From positions 1 to 64,000 of the forward strand of contig NZ_CP136857.1 in the NCBI RefSeq assembly GCF_033807535.1: a stretch of DNA of 64,000 nt. The letters run 5' to 3'. The notes under the pieces were generated by a model. That model did no database searches. It was not told the origin of the DNA and saw only the letters and a list, made by a program, of their open reading frames with translations. The stretch is from Oceanisphaera sp. IT1-181 (GTDB lineage: Bacteria; Pseudomonadota; Gammaproteobacteria; Enterobacterales; Aeromonadaceae). Position numbers and translations under genes: made by a program. Below are positions 1-8,622 of the stretch, piece after piece; position 1 is the first letter of the stretch; every line of letters begins with the position of its first letter.

Positions 1-186
1 TACCTAGAAACTGGGGCTTTAGTGCGACCGGTAGATTTAGTACTGCGTACCCCAGCCAGCTTTTGTATGCTCGAACCCCTGAGTCGCGGCGTTACACCAA
101 GTAGCGTTAAGCTGTTCCGTCAATGGCTGCTTGAACAATTACCGGGACAGGTTGGCGAGAAAGGGTTGCACGAACAAGGTATTTAA
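1..186 (+). CDS. LysR-family regulator, C-terminal fragment (cut by window edge)
   Basis: The frame open from base 1 to the TAA at 184-186 encodes about 61 residues resembling the end of a LysR effector-binding domain of the GcvA type: a strand with LVRPVDLVL, then a conserved Pro and a terminal helix (VKLFRQWLLEQ). The DNA-binding part lies outside the window. It converges on the BCCT transporter gene, and a hairpin lies between them. As a neighbour of a betaine-type transporter and a catabolic operon it could be the local regulator, but that is inference. The LysR assignment rests on this tail only. Confidence 0.6.
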   Translation, partial: YLETGALVRPVDLVLRTPASFCMLEPLSRGVTPSSVKLFRQWLLEQLPGQVGEKGLHEQGI

Positions 187-234
187 CACTTATTTCTTAC
201 GTCTAGTCGTTTAAAAAACCTGACCTTTATCCAT

Positions 235-262
235 AAAAAACCGGCATCATCAGATGCCGGTT
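235..262 (-). terminator. Rho-independent terminator of the BCCT gene
   Basis: An 8-bp GC-rich stem (CCGGCATC / GATGCCGG, 241-260) with a 4-nt loop. Read on the minus strand it is followed by six T residues, so it best terminates the minus-strand transporter transcript. Confidence 0.75.
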
Positions 263-296
263 CGCGTTCAGCTACTTTCATTATCGCCGACTATTG

Positions 297-2015
297 CTAC
301 TTGCCGACAATGGGATTGCTCCAGTGTGGTATCGGTTTGGCATCGTAGATTTCTTCGGCTGCTTCCTCGACCAGAGGTTTAACCGCACCATCCAGCTTGG
401 CCGGCTCTGGTCGTACGTTATCCGGCACCATGGCCCAAGGCTTGGGTTCACGACGAATGCTATGCAGTAAGGTCATGCCCATCACCAAGATGAAGATAGA
501 GATAGGGAAGCCAGCGATAATGGAGGCGGTTTGCATCGCCTTGAGACCACCGGCGTAGAGCAGTACCCCGGCAATGGCCGCTATCATGAAACCCCACAGT
601 ATCCGTATCGGCTTAGGAGGTTCCGGATTACCCAGTGAATCCAGAGTGGAGAGGATCAGGGTGCCAGAGTCAGCCGAGGTGATAAAGTAGGTACCCAACA
701 ACACACAGGCTAAGACGCTCAGTAACTTGCCCATAACGCCCGCGTCCAACTCATCAAACAAGGCGAACAGCGCCAGTGTGGTGTCTTTCTTGGTAGCTTC
801 CAGAATCGGGCCGCCTGCAAAAGGGGCTTGCGCCGGTTCACCGGCTTCGGCCAGCACCACCGTCTGTTGCTCGTAGGCGACACGAGCATCTTGCTCTACT
901 TTCAGAGCCGAGCCGCCAAATACCGCCATCCACAGAAAGGTGATCAGAGTGGGCACGATTAAAGCGCCGCCAATCAGTTCGCGAATGGTGCGACCCTTAG
1001 AAATACGGGCCACGAACATGCCGACGAAGGGCGCCCAAGTCATCCACCATGGCCAGTAGTAGGCCGTCCACCAGTTCTGCCAGCCGGAATCATTCTGGGT
1101 ATCACTCCAGAAACTCATGCCAACCACCTGACTGCTGTAATCACCAATGCCTTCTAGGAAGGAATGCAGGATATAGCGGGTCGGGCCTATATAAAGCACG
1201 ATCAGCACCATCAGCAATGACAACAGCATGTTCCATTCCGATAGGCGGCGTATGCCCTTGCCCACCCCCGAGAGTACCGAGGCCACGGCACAGGTACAGA
1301 GCACCACTATGATCAGCAACTGCATGCCGAGACTGACGGTGGTGCCGAACACTAAATTCAAGCCGGTATTGATCTGAATGACCCCCATACCCAACGTCTG
1401 AGAGATACCAAAGGCGGTAATGGCCACGGTGAGAATATCCACCGCATGACCTATGGGGCCATAGATGCGATCCCCAATTAGCGGATACAAAATTGATCTC
1501 AGAGTAAGCGGCAGCCCTTTACGGTAGGAAAAGTAGGCTAGGGCCAGAGCTACGATCAGAAAGATGGACCAAGGGTGCAGCCCCCAGTGAAAGAAGGTTA
1601 GCCACATGGAAGTTCGAGCGGACTCGTTGCTTAGCCCTTGGGAAAATGGGTTGTCCGCATAGTGCCACATCGGCTCGGCTACCGACCAAAATACCAAGCC
1701 GATTCCCATGCTTCCCGAGAACAGCATGGAGATCCACGACAGGTAATTAAATTCGGGTTTTTCATCGTCCTTGCCGAGGCGAATATGACCGAAGCGGCTG
1801 ACCATCAGATACAGCAGCAAGCCCGTGACTAGGCTGACCACCAGTAGATAGAACCACTTCATATTTTGTAGCAAAACGCCGGAAATGGTTTCAAAGTACT
1901 GACCTGCTTGGTTGGCCATGATGGCACAAAACAGTACAAAACCGATGACCAGAATCTTGGACGCTATGGTTACGGTCGGATTTAGTCCTTTAAGGATCCC
2001 TGATGTAGCACGCAT
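297..2015 (-). CDS. BCCT-family betaine/choline/carnitine transporter
   Basis: A 572-aa inner-membrane protein with about 12 hydrophobic segments. The family signatures are visible: a glycine-rich GSMGIGLVFWSVAEP stretch near residue 100, and a Trp-rich segment (YYWPWWMTWAPFVGMFVARIS) about residues 320-340. BCCT carriers import trimethylammonium or related zwitterions (glycine betaine, carnitine, choline, DMSP) with Na+ or H+. The start at 2015 follows AGAGGG at a good distance. It is transcribed away from the Rieske-oxygenase operon, so it probably supplies that pathway's substrate. Which quaternary amine is carried cannot be read from the sequence. The C-terminal tail is short and mildly charged, unlike the long osmosensing tails of BetP. 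Confidence 0.9.
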   Translation of the reverse strand: MRATSGILKGLNPTVTIASKILVIGFVLFCAIMANQAGQYFETISGVLLQNMKWFYLLVVSLVTGLLLYLMVSRFGHIRLGKDDEKPEFNYLSWISMLFSGSMGIGLVFWSVAEPMWHYADNPFSQGLSNESARTSMWLTFFHWGLHPWSIFLIVALALAYFSYRKGLPLTLRSILYPLIGDRIYGPIGHAVDILTVAITAFGISQTLGMGVIQINTGLNLVFGTTVSLGMQLLIIVVLCTCAVASVLSGVGKGIRRLSEWNMLLSLLMVLIVLYIGPTRYILHSFLEGIGDYSSQVVGMSFWSDTQNDSGWQNWWTAYYWPWWMTWAPFVGMFVARISKGRTIRELIGGALIVPTLITFLWMAVFGGSALKVEQDARVAYEQQTVVLAEAGEPAQAPFAGGPILEATKKDTTLALFALFDELDAGVMGKLLSVLACVLLGTYFITSADSGTLILSTLDSLGNPEPPKPIRILWGFMIAAIAGVLLYAGGLKAMQTASIIAGFPISIFILVMGMTLLHSIRREPKPWAMVPDNVRPEPAKLDGAVKPLVEEAAEEIYDAKPIPHWSNPIVGK

Positions 2016-2348
2016 AACTTTTCCCTCTGCGTAACACGCTTAATGGTTAATGAATTGTTAACGTAAAGGAGGGTAGAGATTGCGGGAAAGACACTCAACT
2101 GATTTTTTATCACTCATGAGTGAACACAGCTCATGCGTAAGACCAAAGGATTCGAAAGGCTATTAACACAAGATGATTAGCTGCAGATGAGGCGTACTTC
2201 TATGGATGATAAAAGCTCATCCATACCCTGCTAAAAAGTCGTTTGTTTGTTACATCGATGTTAACCATTATTCTCCCATCGGCACCTACCTGGTGCGCGT
2301 TGTTAACATTAGCGCAGGGAGCACTGCGTTACAGTGGGAGAATTAATA
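2016..2348. promoter_or_regulatory. Divergent promoter region between transporter and oxygenase operon
   Basis: A non-coding region separating two divergent genes. It contains a perfect 14-bp palindrome TCACTCATGAGTGA (2110-2123), a plausible operator. Both flanking genes have ribosome binding sites at its edges (GGGAG at 2336-2340 for the oxygenase). No confident -10/-35 pair was assigned. Confidence 0.45.
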
Positions 2349-3536
2349 ATGAACAATGTCAATCAGGCCATCATTCCCGTTCAGCAGGTTGAAAACGTGT
2401 TAAATCCAATCGTTGAAGCCAGCGGCATGCCTAACGCCTGCTATACCAGCCAAGAATACTTTGCCTTCGAGCGGGATCAGGTGATTGGTAAAACCTGGGC
2501 TTGTATCGGCTTTGCATCCGATCTGGTTAAGAACGGTTATGTGTTACCGGTGAGCTTCATGGATCTTCCGCTGCTGATGATGCGCAACAAAGAAGGTGAA
2601 GTGCAGGTATTCCATAACGTTTGCAGCCACCGCGGTATGCAGCTAGTACACGAGGCTGGTGAAGTGCAAGGCATGATCCGCTGCCCTTATCACTCTTGGA
2701 CCTATGATTTGAACGGTAATCTTAAGGGGACTCCGCATATAGGCGGTATCGCCAAGCATAAGGACGACCGCTTCAAGTGCGAAAAACACGGGCTTAAAGC
2801 GCTGCGCTCTGCCATCTGGATGGACATGGTCTTCATCAATTTGTCTGGAGATGCGGCTTCTTTCGAAGAACATATTGCGCCGCTGGAAAATCGCTGGAAA
2901 GGATTTCTAGGTGAGGATGGTCTGGGCCTGCTGCGCCGAGTCAACATGGGCGGCCATCTGGAAATTGAAGTGGCGAGCAACTGGAAGCTGACCGTGGAAA
3001 ACTACTGCGAAGCCTACCATCTGCCTTGGGTGCACCCTAGCCTGAATTCCTATTCCAAGTTGGAAGACCATTACAATATTATGCTGGAAGATCGTTTTTC
3101 CGGTCAGGGCAGTACCGCCTACAACTTGTCTGATACCGCCGGCACTCATTTGCCTAAGTTCCCAAGCTGGCCGAGCGACAAGCTGCGCCATGCAGAATAT
3201 ATCTCTCTGTTCCCTAACGTGCTGTTAGGCATTCAGGCTGACCACGCTTTCGCCATGATGATAGACCCCATTCATGCGGAAAAAACCATAGAAAATTTGC
3301 GTCTCTACTACGTGGGTGACGAAGCGGTGAAAGATGAATATGCCGCCTGTCGCGCCGCGACGCTTGAGTCTTGGCGGGTGGTATTCAGCGAAGATATCTT
3401 TGCCGTGGAAGGCATGCAGAAAGGTCGTCACTCACCCGGTTTTGGCGGTGGTGTTTTCTCTCCCGAAATGGACTTACCGACCCACTTTTTCCAGAAGTGG
3501 CTGGCCACCCAAACCAAAGCGGCGCTGGAGGCATAA
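2349..3536 (+). CDS. Rieske non-heme iron oxygenase, alpha subunit (quaternary-amine type)
   Basis: A 395-aa cytoplasmic oxygenase. The N-terminal Rieske [2Fe-2S] domain shows C92-x-H94 ... C112-x2-H115. The catalytic domain shows NWKLTVENYCEAYHLPWVHP (about 211-230), giving the bridging acidic residue and the two iron-binding histidines (H224, H229), with a later SED (about 360) as candidate third ligand. An upstream in-frame GTG (2334) is possible, but the ATG at 2349 sits 8 nt after GGGAG and is preferred. The protein resembles the carnitine/glycine-betaine oxygenase branch (CntA, GbcA) more than aromatic-ring dioxygenases, and no beta subunit is present. It is the first gene of a five-gene operon. 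The likely role is oxidative attack on an N-methylated zwitterion, with electrons from the reductase two genes downstream. The substrate is inferred, not shown. Confidence 0.85.
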   Translation: MNNVNQAIIPVQQVENVLNPIVEASGMPNACYTSQEYFAFERDQVIGKTWACIGFASDLVKNGYVLPVSFMDLPLLMMRNKEGEVQVFHNVCSHRGMQLVHEAGEVQGMIRCPYHSWTYDLNGNLKGTPHIGGIAKHKDDRFKCEKHGLKALRSAIWMDMVFINLSGDAASFEEHIAPLENRWKGFLGEDGLGLLRRVNMGGHLEIEVASNWKLTVENYCEAYHLPWVHPSLNSYSKLEDHYNIMLEDRFSGQGSTAYNLSDTAGTHLPKFPSWPSDKLRHAEYISLFPNVLLGIQADHAFAMMIDPIHAEKTIENLRLYYVGDEAVKDEYAACRAATLESWRVVFSEDIFAVEGMQKGRHSPGFGGGVFSPEMDLPTHFFQKWLATQTKAALEA

Positions 3537-3539
3537 TCA

Positions 3540-4967
3540 ATGCAGCATTATCAGAACTATATCGATGGCCAATGGCGGGATGCTTCTCGCCAGCTATTGG
3601 TGATGAACCCGAGTACGGGTGAGACCTATGCCACTATCGCACAAGCGAGCATTGACGATGCGGATTTAGCTATGGCCGCTGCCCGTCGTGTGGTCGACAG
3701 CGGTCAATTGAGCGATGTACGCCCCGCGCAGCGCACCAGCTGGATGCTAAAGGCCGCAGATGCCATACGTGCCATCGCCGACGAAGGCGCTTTGGTGGCT
3801 TGTCGCGAAAATGGCAAGAGCCTGAACGATGCCCGGGACGAGTTTTTGGAAGCGGCCCGTTACTTCGAATATTACGCCGGCATGGCTGACAAGATTGAAG
3901 GCATCTCGGTGCCGCTTGGCAAAGATTACATAGATTTTACCCAGTACGTGCCCTTTGGTGTCTCGGTGCAAATTGTACCCTGGAACTTTCCGGTTTCCAT
4001 TTGCGCTCGCTCGCTGGCACCGGCGCTGGCGGCGGGCAATGCGGTGGTGATCAAGTCTCCGGAGATTTCTCCGCTGGCCATGACGCTGCTAGTTAAGGCT
4101 ATTGAGCAGGCTGGCTTCCCTAATGGGGCGATCAACCTGTTATGTGGCAAGGGCTCAGAAGTGGGTAGTCATCTGGTCAAACATCAGGATACCAACCAAA
4201 TAGTCTTCACCGGCTCTGTGCCTACTGGGCAGCGCATTCTTAAGGATGCGGCTGAGCGGGCCACGCCATCGGTGATGGAGCTGGGTGGCAAGTCCGCCGC
4301 TATCGCACTCAAGGATGTAAATCTCGACACTTTGCTGGCCAGTGTGAAAGTCGGCATTTTCTTCAATGCTGGTCAGGTGTGCTCGGCCATGTCGCGATTG
4401 CTGGTGCAGCGCGACCGCTATGAAGAAGTAAAAGCTGCCGTGGTTGCGTTGGCTGAAGGTCTGACCATAGGTCAGGGCGAAGCCAACCCGGATCTAACGC
4501 CTGTGGTGTCACAGGATCAGCAGCAGCGCGTGCTAGCAATGATTGAACAGGCCCGTGCCGAAGGCGCCAATATTCTGACTGGCGGTGTGGCACCGGACAT
4601 GTCCGGTTATTTCGTGGCGCCGACCGTGATTGAGGCGACGGCCGAGATGACCATAGCCCGAGAAGAAGTGTTTGGCCCCGTGCTGGTGATTATGCCCTTC
4701 GACAGTGAAGACGATGCGGTGTCTCTGGCCAATGGTACCGACTTCGGACTCGTAGCCGGAATATTCGGTGAAGGCCTGAGCCAGACTTTGCGCATGGCCA
4801 ACCGCTTGCGCGGCGGTCAGGTATTTATCAACGAATGGTTCGCCGGTGGCATTGAAACGCCCTTTGGTGGCGTGGGGCTATCAGGCTTCGGTCGCGAGAA
4901 GGGACAAGAAGCCATCTACAGCTATGTTCAGACCCGCAACATTGGTATTCGGCTGAGTCAGGGCTGA
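3540..4967 (+). CDS. NAD(P)-dependent aldehyde dehydrogenase
   Basis: A 475-aa protein with the full aldehyde dehydrogenase layout: PWNFP in the cofactor fold, the general-base glutamate in VMELGGKSAA, and the catalytic cysteine in FFNAGQVCSAMSRLLV. The start lies 4 bases after the oxygenase stop, with GGAGG overlapping the end of that gene, so the two are translationally close. In this operon it probably oxidises the aldehyde released by the Rieske enzyme (for example malic semialdehyde if carnitine is cleaved, or a betaine aldehyde). It is close to the betaine-aldehyde/aminobutyraldehyde dehydrogenase group. The exact substrate is unknown. Confidence 0.9.
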   Translation: MQHYQNYIDGQWRDASRQLLVMNPSTGETYATIAQASIDDADLAMAAARRVVDSGQLSDVRPAQRTSWMLKAADAIRAIADEGALVACRENGKSLNDARDEFLEAARYFEYYAGMADKIEGISVPLGKDYIDFTQYVPFGVSVQIVPWNFPVSICARSLAPALAAGNAVVIKSPEISPLAMTLLVKAIEQAGFPNGAINLLCGKGSEVGSHLVKHQDTNQIVFTGSVPTGQRILKDAAERATPSVMELGGKSAAIALKDVNLDTLLASVKVGIFFNAGQVCSAMSRLLVQRDRYEEVKAAVVALAEGLTIGQGEANPDLTPVVSQDQQQRVLAMIEQARAEGANILTGGVAPDMSGYFVAPTVIEATAEMTIAREEVFGPVLVIMPFDSEDDAVSLANGTDFGLVAGIFGEGLSQTLRMANRLRGGQVFINEWFAGGIETPFGGVGLSGFGREKGQEAIYSYVQTRNIGIRLSQG

Positions 4968-5072
4968 TTGATCGGCAATGGATGAATGAATGAGTTGGAG
5001 ATAAGCAGTCCGCGTGAGGCTGATTATCTCTGGCTTGCACAAGCAGTAAACAGGGTAGTGGGGAGAAACAAG

Positions 5073-6446
5073 ATGAAAACGTGGTTATGCATCATCTGCG
5101 GACTGATTTACGACGAGGCCAAGGGTTGGCCCAGTGACGGCATCGCCCCAGGCACCGCTTGGGAAGACGTGCCGGATGACTGGCTGTGCCCAGATTGTTT
5201 GGTGGGAAAGGCTGATTTCGAGATGCTCGACATCACCGACAATCTGCAGGCTCCGCTGACGGCGGTAGCTGAGATTAGCACGCCACTGACAGAGGTGGCA
5301 CCAGAGCCGGTGGTGATCATCGGTACCGGTCACGGTGGCTATCAGCTGGCTGCAGCATTGCGTGCAAAATCGCCAGAGCTGTCCATTACCCTATTTACTG
5401 CCGACGACGGCGCACTGTACAGCAAGCCCGCATTGTCTAACGCCTTGGCGCTGGGCAAAGACGGCGATAGCCTGATCAGCGAGCCCGCGCTGGCGTGGGA
5501 GCAACGACTTGGGGTACGGGTTTACCCTCATACTCGGGTTGAGCGTATTGACCGTGAAAATAAGCAATTACATACCAATATCGGCATTTATCCCTACGGC
5601 CGTCTGGTACTGGCGACCGGTGCTTCACCTATAGTAATTCCGGTGGAAGGCGAGCAGAGCGCCATGCTCAGCGTCAATGATCTGGGTGATTATCGCCGTT
5701 TCCGCCAGCAACTGGTGGGCAAGAAGCACGTCACCATTTTGGGAGACGGACTTATTGGCTGTGAGTTTGCCAACGATCTGGCCGCTCAGGGTGTGTCGGT
5801 AACGGTCGTGGGTCTGGGTCAGTGGCCGATGGAGCGATTGATCCCGCAGCCTTTGGGCCTGGCCTTGCAGTTGGCGCTGTCTGATCTGGGCGTAGATTGG
5901 GCTCTGCAAGACAGTATCGGTCGAATCGACGGTGAAGATGAAGGCTATTGTCTGCAGCTGCAAAGCGGCCGGGTTCTTAATACCGATTTGGTGTTAAGTG
6001 CAGTTGGGCTACGGCCCAGTGCCGGCTTGGCTCAGGCGGCGGGTCTGGCAACCGGTCGTGGCATCAGTGTTGATAGCTGTCACCAGACCTCGGATCCCCA
6101 TATTTTTGCCTTGGGTGACTGTGCCGAGCTCGAAGGTCAATGGTTGCCGTATATCGCGCCTATCAATCAAGCCATGCCGGCGCTGGTGAATAGCCTGCTC
6201 GGTACCCTGACGCCAGCGGCGCTGAGGCCGGCCCCAGTGTTGGTCAAGACGCCAGTGCTGCCGTTGTCGATAATGCCAGCTAGCGGTGAAGGTGAGTGGA
6301 GGATAGAGGGTAACGGCCAGGAGTTGGCAGCGGGTTTCTATAATCTAGCCGGTGCTCTCACTGGTTTTGCCCTATTGGGCAGTACATTACAAGGTCAGCG
6401 CAGCCAGTGGCTGGAGCGCTTGATATTAAACCGCCAAGCGGCCTGA
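5073..6446 (+). CDS. Rubredoxin fused to NAD(P)H-dependent FAD reductase
   Basis: A 457-aa fusion. Residues 1-50 are a complete rubredoxin with two Cys pairs (CIICG ... CPDC) and the linker motif GIAPGTAWEDVPDDW. After a roughly 25-residue linker comes a rubredoxin-reductase/NirB-like flavoprotein with an FAD dinucleotide fold (VVIIGTGHGGY), a second NAD fold (VTILGDGLIGCEF) and the late FAD motif (HIFALGDCAELEG). The frame is open from 4986, but the ATG at 5073 follows GGGGAG at 8 nt and begins exactly at the rubredoxin, so I use it. It likely hands electrons from NAD(P)H to the Rieske oxygenase. That differs from the usual CntB/GbcB plant-type ferredoxin reductases. Confidence 0.88.
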   Translation: MKTWLCIICGLIYDEAKGWPSDGIAPGTAWEDVPDDWLCPDCLVGKADFEMLDITDNLQAPLTAVAEISTPLTEVAPEPVVIIGTGHGGYQLAAALRAKSPELSITLFTADDGALYSKPALSNALALGKDGDSLISEPALAWEQRLGVRVYPHTRVERIDRENKQLHTNIGIYPYGRLVLATGASPIVIPVEGEQSAMLSVNDLGDYRRFRQQLVGKKHVTILGDGLIGCEFANDLAAQGVSVTVVGLGQWPMERLIPQPLGLALQLALSDLGVDWALQDSIGRIDGEDEGYCLQLQSGRVLNTDLVLSAVGLRPSAGLAQAAGLATGRGISVDSCHQTSDPHIFALGDCAELEGQWLPYIAPINQAMPALVNSLLGTLTPAALRPAPVLVKTPVLPLSIMPASGEGEWRIEGNGQELAAGFYNLAGALTGFALLGSTLQGQRSQWLERLILNRQAA

Positions 6447-6456
6447 GGAACAGAGC

Positions 6457-7773
6457 ATGATTAACTTACCCAATGATGACCACAGCTGCGGCTGGTACCA
6501 AGCTTTGCCACAGGCTGCGCCTGTGACTCAACTCAAGGGTGTACAGCGTGCCGACTATGCAGTGCTGGGTGCCGGCTTTGCCGGCTTGGCAGCCGCTCGC
6601 CGACTGGCCGAACATTATCCGAATGCGCGCATTATACTGGTGGATGCTCAACGTGCGGCCGAAGGCGCTTCCGGGCGTAATTCCGGTTTTGTTATCGATC
6701 TGCCGCACAAGTTTGCGCTGGAGCATCCAGATCCGGCCCACAAGCAAAAACTGCTAGGGCTGAATCGCTCCGCCATTGCCCAGTTGGATGGTTTAATACT
6801 GCGTCATGGCATCGATTGTCAGTGGTCTGCTGTCGGCAAGTATCAGGGGGCCGTGGGTGAGCGAGGCGAGGCCTTTCTCGATCACTTCGAGCATTTGATG
6901 AAAGACTTGGGTGAGCCTTACCGTAAGGTAGAGCACAGTGAGCTGAGCGCTGTGTTGGGTACCTCTTATTATCGGCGCGCTATTTTTACGCCCGGTGGTT
7001 ATTTGATGCAGCCGGCGGCGCTAGTGCGTGGCATGGCGGAGAACCTACCGGAAAATGTTGAGTTGCTGGAGCAGTCTCCAATCCGCTCCTTACAACGAGA
7101 GAGCGGCAAGTGGCGTTTGCTGGGCGATGAAGGCGAAATTCAGGCGCCGAAAGTGCTACTGGGTACCAGTATCTTCACCCGTGAGTTCGGTTATCTTAAA
7201 AACCGACTGTTGCCGGTAATGACCTTTGCCAGCTGGACTCGACCGCTGACCGACGCCGAGCTGGTGCGCTATGGCGGTAAACTGAACTGGGGTCTGACAC
7301 CGGCCGATCATGCGGGTACTACGCTGCGCATGACTGCCGACCGACGTATTCTTATCCGCAACAGTTATAAACATGTGCCTCGTTATGGCGGCAGTATCAA
7401 TGACGGTATGCGCCAGCGTATTCAAGCCAATCACCGAGAGGCTTTTCTGGCCCGCTATCCGGATCTGGCTGATGTGCCTTTCACCCATACCTGGGGTGGG
7501 GTATATGCCATTTCCCGTAATTTCACCAATTTCTTCGGGCAACTGGAAGACGGTGTTTATGCCAGCGCCTGTGATAACGGAGTAGGGGCGGCCTGGGGTA
7601 CTATTTCAGGCACTCTGCTGGCCGATCTGGCGGTGGGGGCACAGTCCTCCCAGCTGCAGGACATTCAGCAGGTTACCGGTATGCCGAGCATCAACCCGCC
7701 TGAACCTTTTCTCGGGGTTGGGGTAAAAAGTCGTATTGCTTTGGCTAAATGGCAAAGTCGGAGCGAGTTATGA
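6457..7773 (+). CDS. FAD-dependent amine oxidoreductase (DAO superfamily)
   Basis: A 438-aa protein with an N-terminal dinucleotide-binding fold (YAVLGAGFAGLAAARRLAE, residues ~29-47), then the GASGRNSGF motif typical of D-amino-acid-oxidase-like enzymes of the PuuB/sarcosine oxidase group, and a C-terminal FAD-contact region (YASACDNGVGAAWGT). Its start follows GAGGAACAGAGC. It probably oxidises a secondary or methylated amine intermediate, such as a demethylation product of the oxygenase. The stop overlaps the start of the cupin gene by ATGA, so the two are coupled. Confidence 0.85.
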   Translation: MINLPNDDHSCGWYQALPQAAPVTQLKGVQRADYAVLGAGFAGLAAARRLAEHYPNARIILVDAQRAAEGASGRNSGFVIDLPHKFALEHPDPAHKQKLLGLNRSAIAQLDGLILRHGIDCQWSAVGKYQGAVGERGEAFLDHFEHLMKDLGEPYRKVEHSELSAVLGTSYYRRAIFTPGGYLMQPAALVRGMAENLPENVELLEQSPIRSLQRESGKWRLLGDEGEIQAPKVLLGTSIFTREFGYLKNRLLPVMTFASWTRPLTDAELVRYGGKLNWGLTPADHAGTTLRMTADRRILIRNSYKHVPRYGGSINDGMRQRIQANHREAFLARYPDLADVPFTHTWGGVYAISRNFTNFFGQLEDGVYASACDNGVGAAWGTISGTLLADLAVGAQSSQLQDIQQVTGMPSINPPEPFLGVGVKSRIALAKWQSRSEL

Positions 7774-8120
7774 GTGAAGTCATAGTGATCGACAGCCAGG
7801 AGCTGGACTTCAGTTTTCGTGGCGGCCCGCCGGGCGCCGCCTATGTGGCCCGGGCGCTGACCCCAGAAGCCTCCCCGAATATCGGGGTAGGTTTTGCCCG
7901 TTGGGAAGGGGCCGAAATAGCTTGGACTGTTTTGTATGACGAAGTGGTGTTCGTAATCGAAGGCTGCTTTGAACTGACGGCCAACGGCAAGAAACACGAG
8001 GTTCGCCCCGGCCAGATGCTGTGGATCCCCGAAGGCACTGAGTTGGTGTACGGTGGTCACGCCTTGTTCGGCTATGTGGTTCACCCGGGTAACTGGAAAG
8101 AGTTGCACGGAATGGCTTGA
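7770..8120 (+). CDS. EutQ-like cupin-domain protein
   Basis: A 116-aa single-domain cupin. It shows the beta-barrel signature with acidic and glycine-rich turns (EVVFVIEGCFELTANGKK ... RPGQMLWIPEGTEL) seen in EutQ-like small cupins. An in-frame ATG 21 nt upstream exists, but the ATG at 7770 overlaps the preceding stop and follows GGAGCGAG, so it is preferred. It is the last gene of the catabolic operon. Function is unknown; small cupins in such clusters are often isomerases, hydrolases or metabolite binders. Confidence 0.8.
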   Translation: MSEVIVIDSQELDFSFRGGPPGAAYVARALTPEASPNIGVGFARWEGAEIAWTVLYDEVVFVIEGCFELTANGKKHEVRPGQMLWIPEGTELVYGGHALFGYVVHPGNWKELHGMA

Positions 8121-8230
8121 ACCTAGGGTTAGTTAACTTTGCTATATGAAAACCACTCAACAATAGTCCCTCACAGGTTATGCTGGGGTTTTAGTTTTTA
8201 TCTCCACTACTACTTTCACCCGTCGTTTGA

Positions 8231-8257
8231 ACAAAAAAGCCCACCATAAAGGTGGGC
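8231..8257 (-). terminator. Hairpin terminator between cupin and LysR genes
   Basis: A 7-bp perfect stem GCCCACC/GGTGGGC (8239-8257). On the minus strand it is followed by six T residues, so it fits the LysR transcript coming from the right. On the plus strand no T-run follows, so termination of the catabolic operon here would be weak. Confidence 0.6.
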
Positions 8258-8622
8258 CTACACGGTATCGTCCGTGCACCGCCATGATGAGACACCATGA
8301 TCTCATGGGCAGTGGTAGCTACTACAAATTAAACGTTGTTATGATAAAGCCTGATGAGGGCGGTATTTTCTAAACGTATCGTGTTATTTTTTCTCTTTCT
8401 AATAGGATTATTTTGTTCCGACCTGATCTATATGAGCACAGGGTTTCCACCATAATACGTGGTAAACGTGTGCTACTGAGCATTGCGCTGCATGCACCAC
8501 GGATCACTATGGTTAAAAGGTAATAACCTTTTGTGCCCTGTTGAAAGTAAGAACTACCCAAGAAGTGAGATCAACGAGTACAGCGATTCGATGGCTATAA
8601 ATTCCGTAATACGGAAAATTGA

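Noticed and set aside
4986..5072. Longer start for the rubredoxin-reductase gene
   Set aside because: The extra 29 codons have no ribosome binding site and are unlike rubredoxins. The ATG at 5073 has a strong site.
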